Positions 33,705 to 33,786 of a stretch of 33,786 nt of DNA are shown here, piece by piece. Positions within the stretch are counted from its first letter, which is position 1. Each line of letters begins with the position of its first letter. The translations under genes were made by a program, and so were the position numbers. Source of the stretch: Chloroflexota bacterium. Its GTDB lineage: Bacteria; Chloroflexota; Limnocylindria; Limnocylindrales; CSP1-4. The stretch covers positions 1 to 33,786 of the forward strand of contig JAJYKX010000005.1 of NCBI GenBank assembly GCA_021788175.1, in the 5' to 3' direction. The notes below the pieces were generated by a model. The model worked only from the letters and a program-made list of their open reading frames with translations, was not told the DNA's origin and ran no database searches.

Positions 33705-33786
33705 CGCGACCGGACCGGCAGCGGGCTCGGGCCGCGGCGGCGCCCGGCGGGCAGGAAGCCCGGGCCACCGAACGGCCCGGCCGCCA
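33701..33786 (+). CDS. Start of a further gene, cut by the right edge (possible)
   Basis: An open frame continues to the window end from GTG 33701 (overlapping the accC stop as GTGA) or ATG 33692. The readable part is Arg/Ala/Pro-rich (VTRPDRQRARAAAAPGG) and has no recognisable domain. Its position suggests the biotin carboxyl carrier protein or another carboxylase-operon gene. There is no strong ribosome-binding site. Confidence 0.35.
   Translation, partial: MTRPDRQRARAAAAPGGQEARATERPGR

Noticed and set aside
1-33786. CRISPR array, insertion sequence, prophage or att site
   Set aside because: No regularly spaced repeats, transposase, integrase or phage genes seen; tandem repeats present are short minisatellites.

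Overview
The window is very GC-rich, densely coding bacterial chromosome. No insertion sequence, integrase, phage gene or CRISPR array was seen. The mix of genes best fits a soil or freshwater Chloroflexota lineage (Limnocylindria/Ellin6529-like): two paralogous ADP-glucose pyrophosphorylase-type genes, a zinc-ribbon/adenylate cyclase/ATPase/TPR fusion, acyl-CoA carboxylase beside parAB, leaderless first genes and abundant GTG/TTG starts. This placement is an inference; a high-GC actinobacterium-like lineage is the main alternative.

Layout. 1-8.3 kb: 5' end of an adenosine deaminase gene (minus), then, all on plus, a membrane-anchored helical protein, leucyl aminopeptidase, a small prepilin peptidase, an M23 coiled-coil peptidase, glgC copy 1, and a two-gene NAD salvage operon (nicotinamidase pncA, nicotinate phosphoribosyltransferase). 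8.3-12.1 kb (minus): an SDR dehydrogenase followed by an unusual gcvPA/gcvPB pair, translationally coupled or closely spaced. 12.1-15.7 kb: a divergent second SDR, a TPR protein, then a NUDIX hydrolase and a PHP-domain protein diverging from a 19-bp intergenic gap. 15.8 kb: tRNA-Asn(GTT). 16-24.5 kb (plus): the cyclase/ATPase/TPR regulator, a SulP-family anion transporter, and a FAD plus Fe-S D-2-hydroxyacid dehydrogenase overlapping it by ATGA. 24.7-28 kb: glgC copy 2, a convergent HtrA-like lipoprotein protease, and a small unknown protein. 28.2-33.8 kb: parB and parA (minus), then divergently an acyl-CoA carboxylase beta subunit and biotin carboxylase; the biotin-carrier gene probably lies past the right edge.

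Most notable: (1) four copies of a 16-bp palindrome, consensus GTCTTTGYGCAAAGAC, lie within 3.4 kb around parAB, one inside parB where it forces rare codons. The canonical parS sequence was not seen. This looks like a divergent parS set read by a ParB with an atypical helix-turn-helix. (2) The GcvPA/GcvPB pair keeps the fold and the PLP lysine but has lost several signature boxes of glycine decarboxylase, and is operonic with an SDR, which suggests a different reaction. (3) Several genes have a -10 hexamer exactly 6 nt before the start codon and no Shine-Dalgarno, which predicts leaderless mRNAs; one divergent pair shares overlapping -10 elements.

There is no gene-free stretch above 300 bp. 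The longest are 29983-30280, 27315-27603, 31835-32105 (or a small ORF) and 24507-24746; each is described below. All function calls come from reading motifs; no database search was run.
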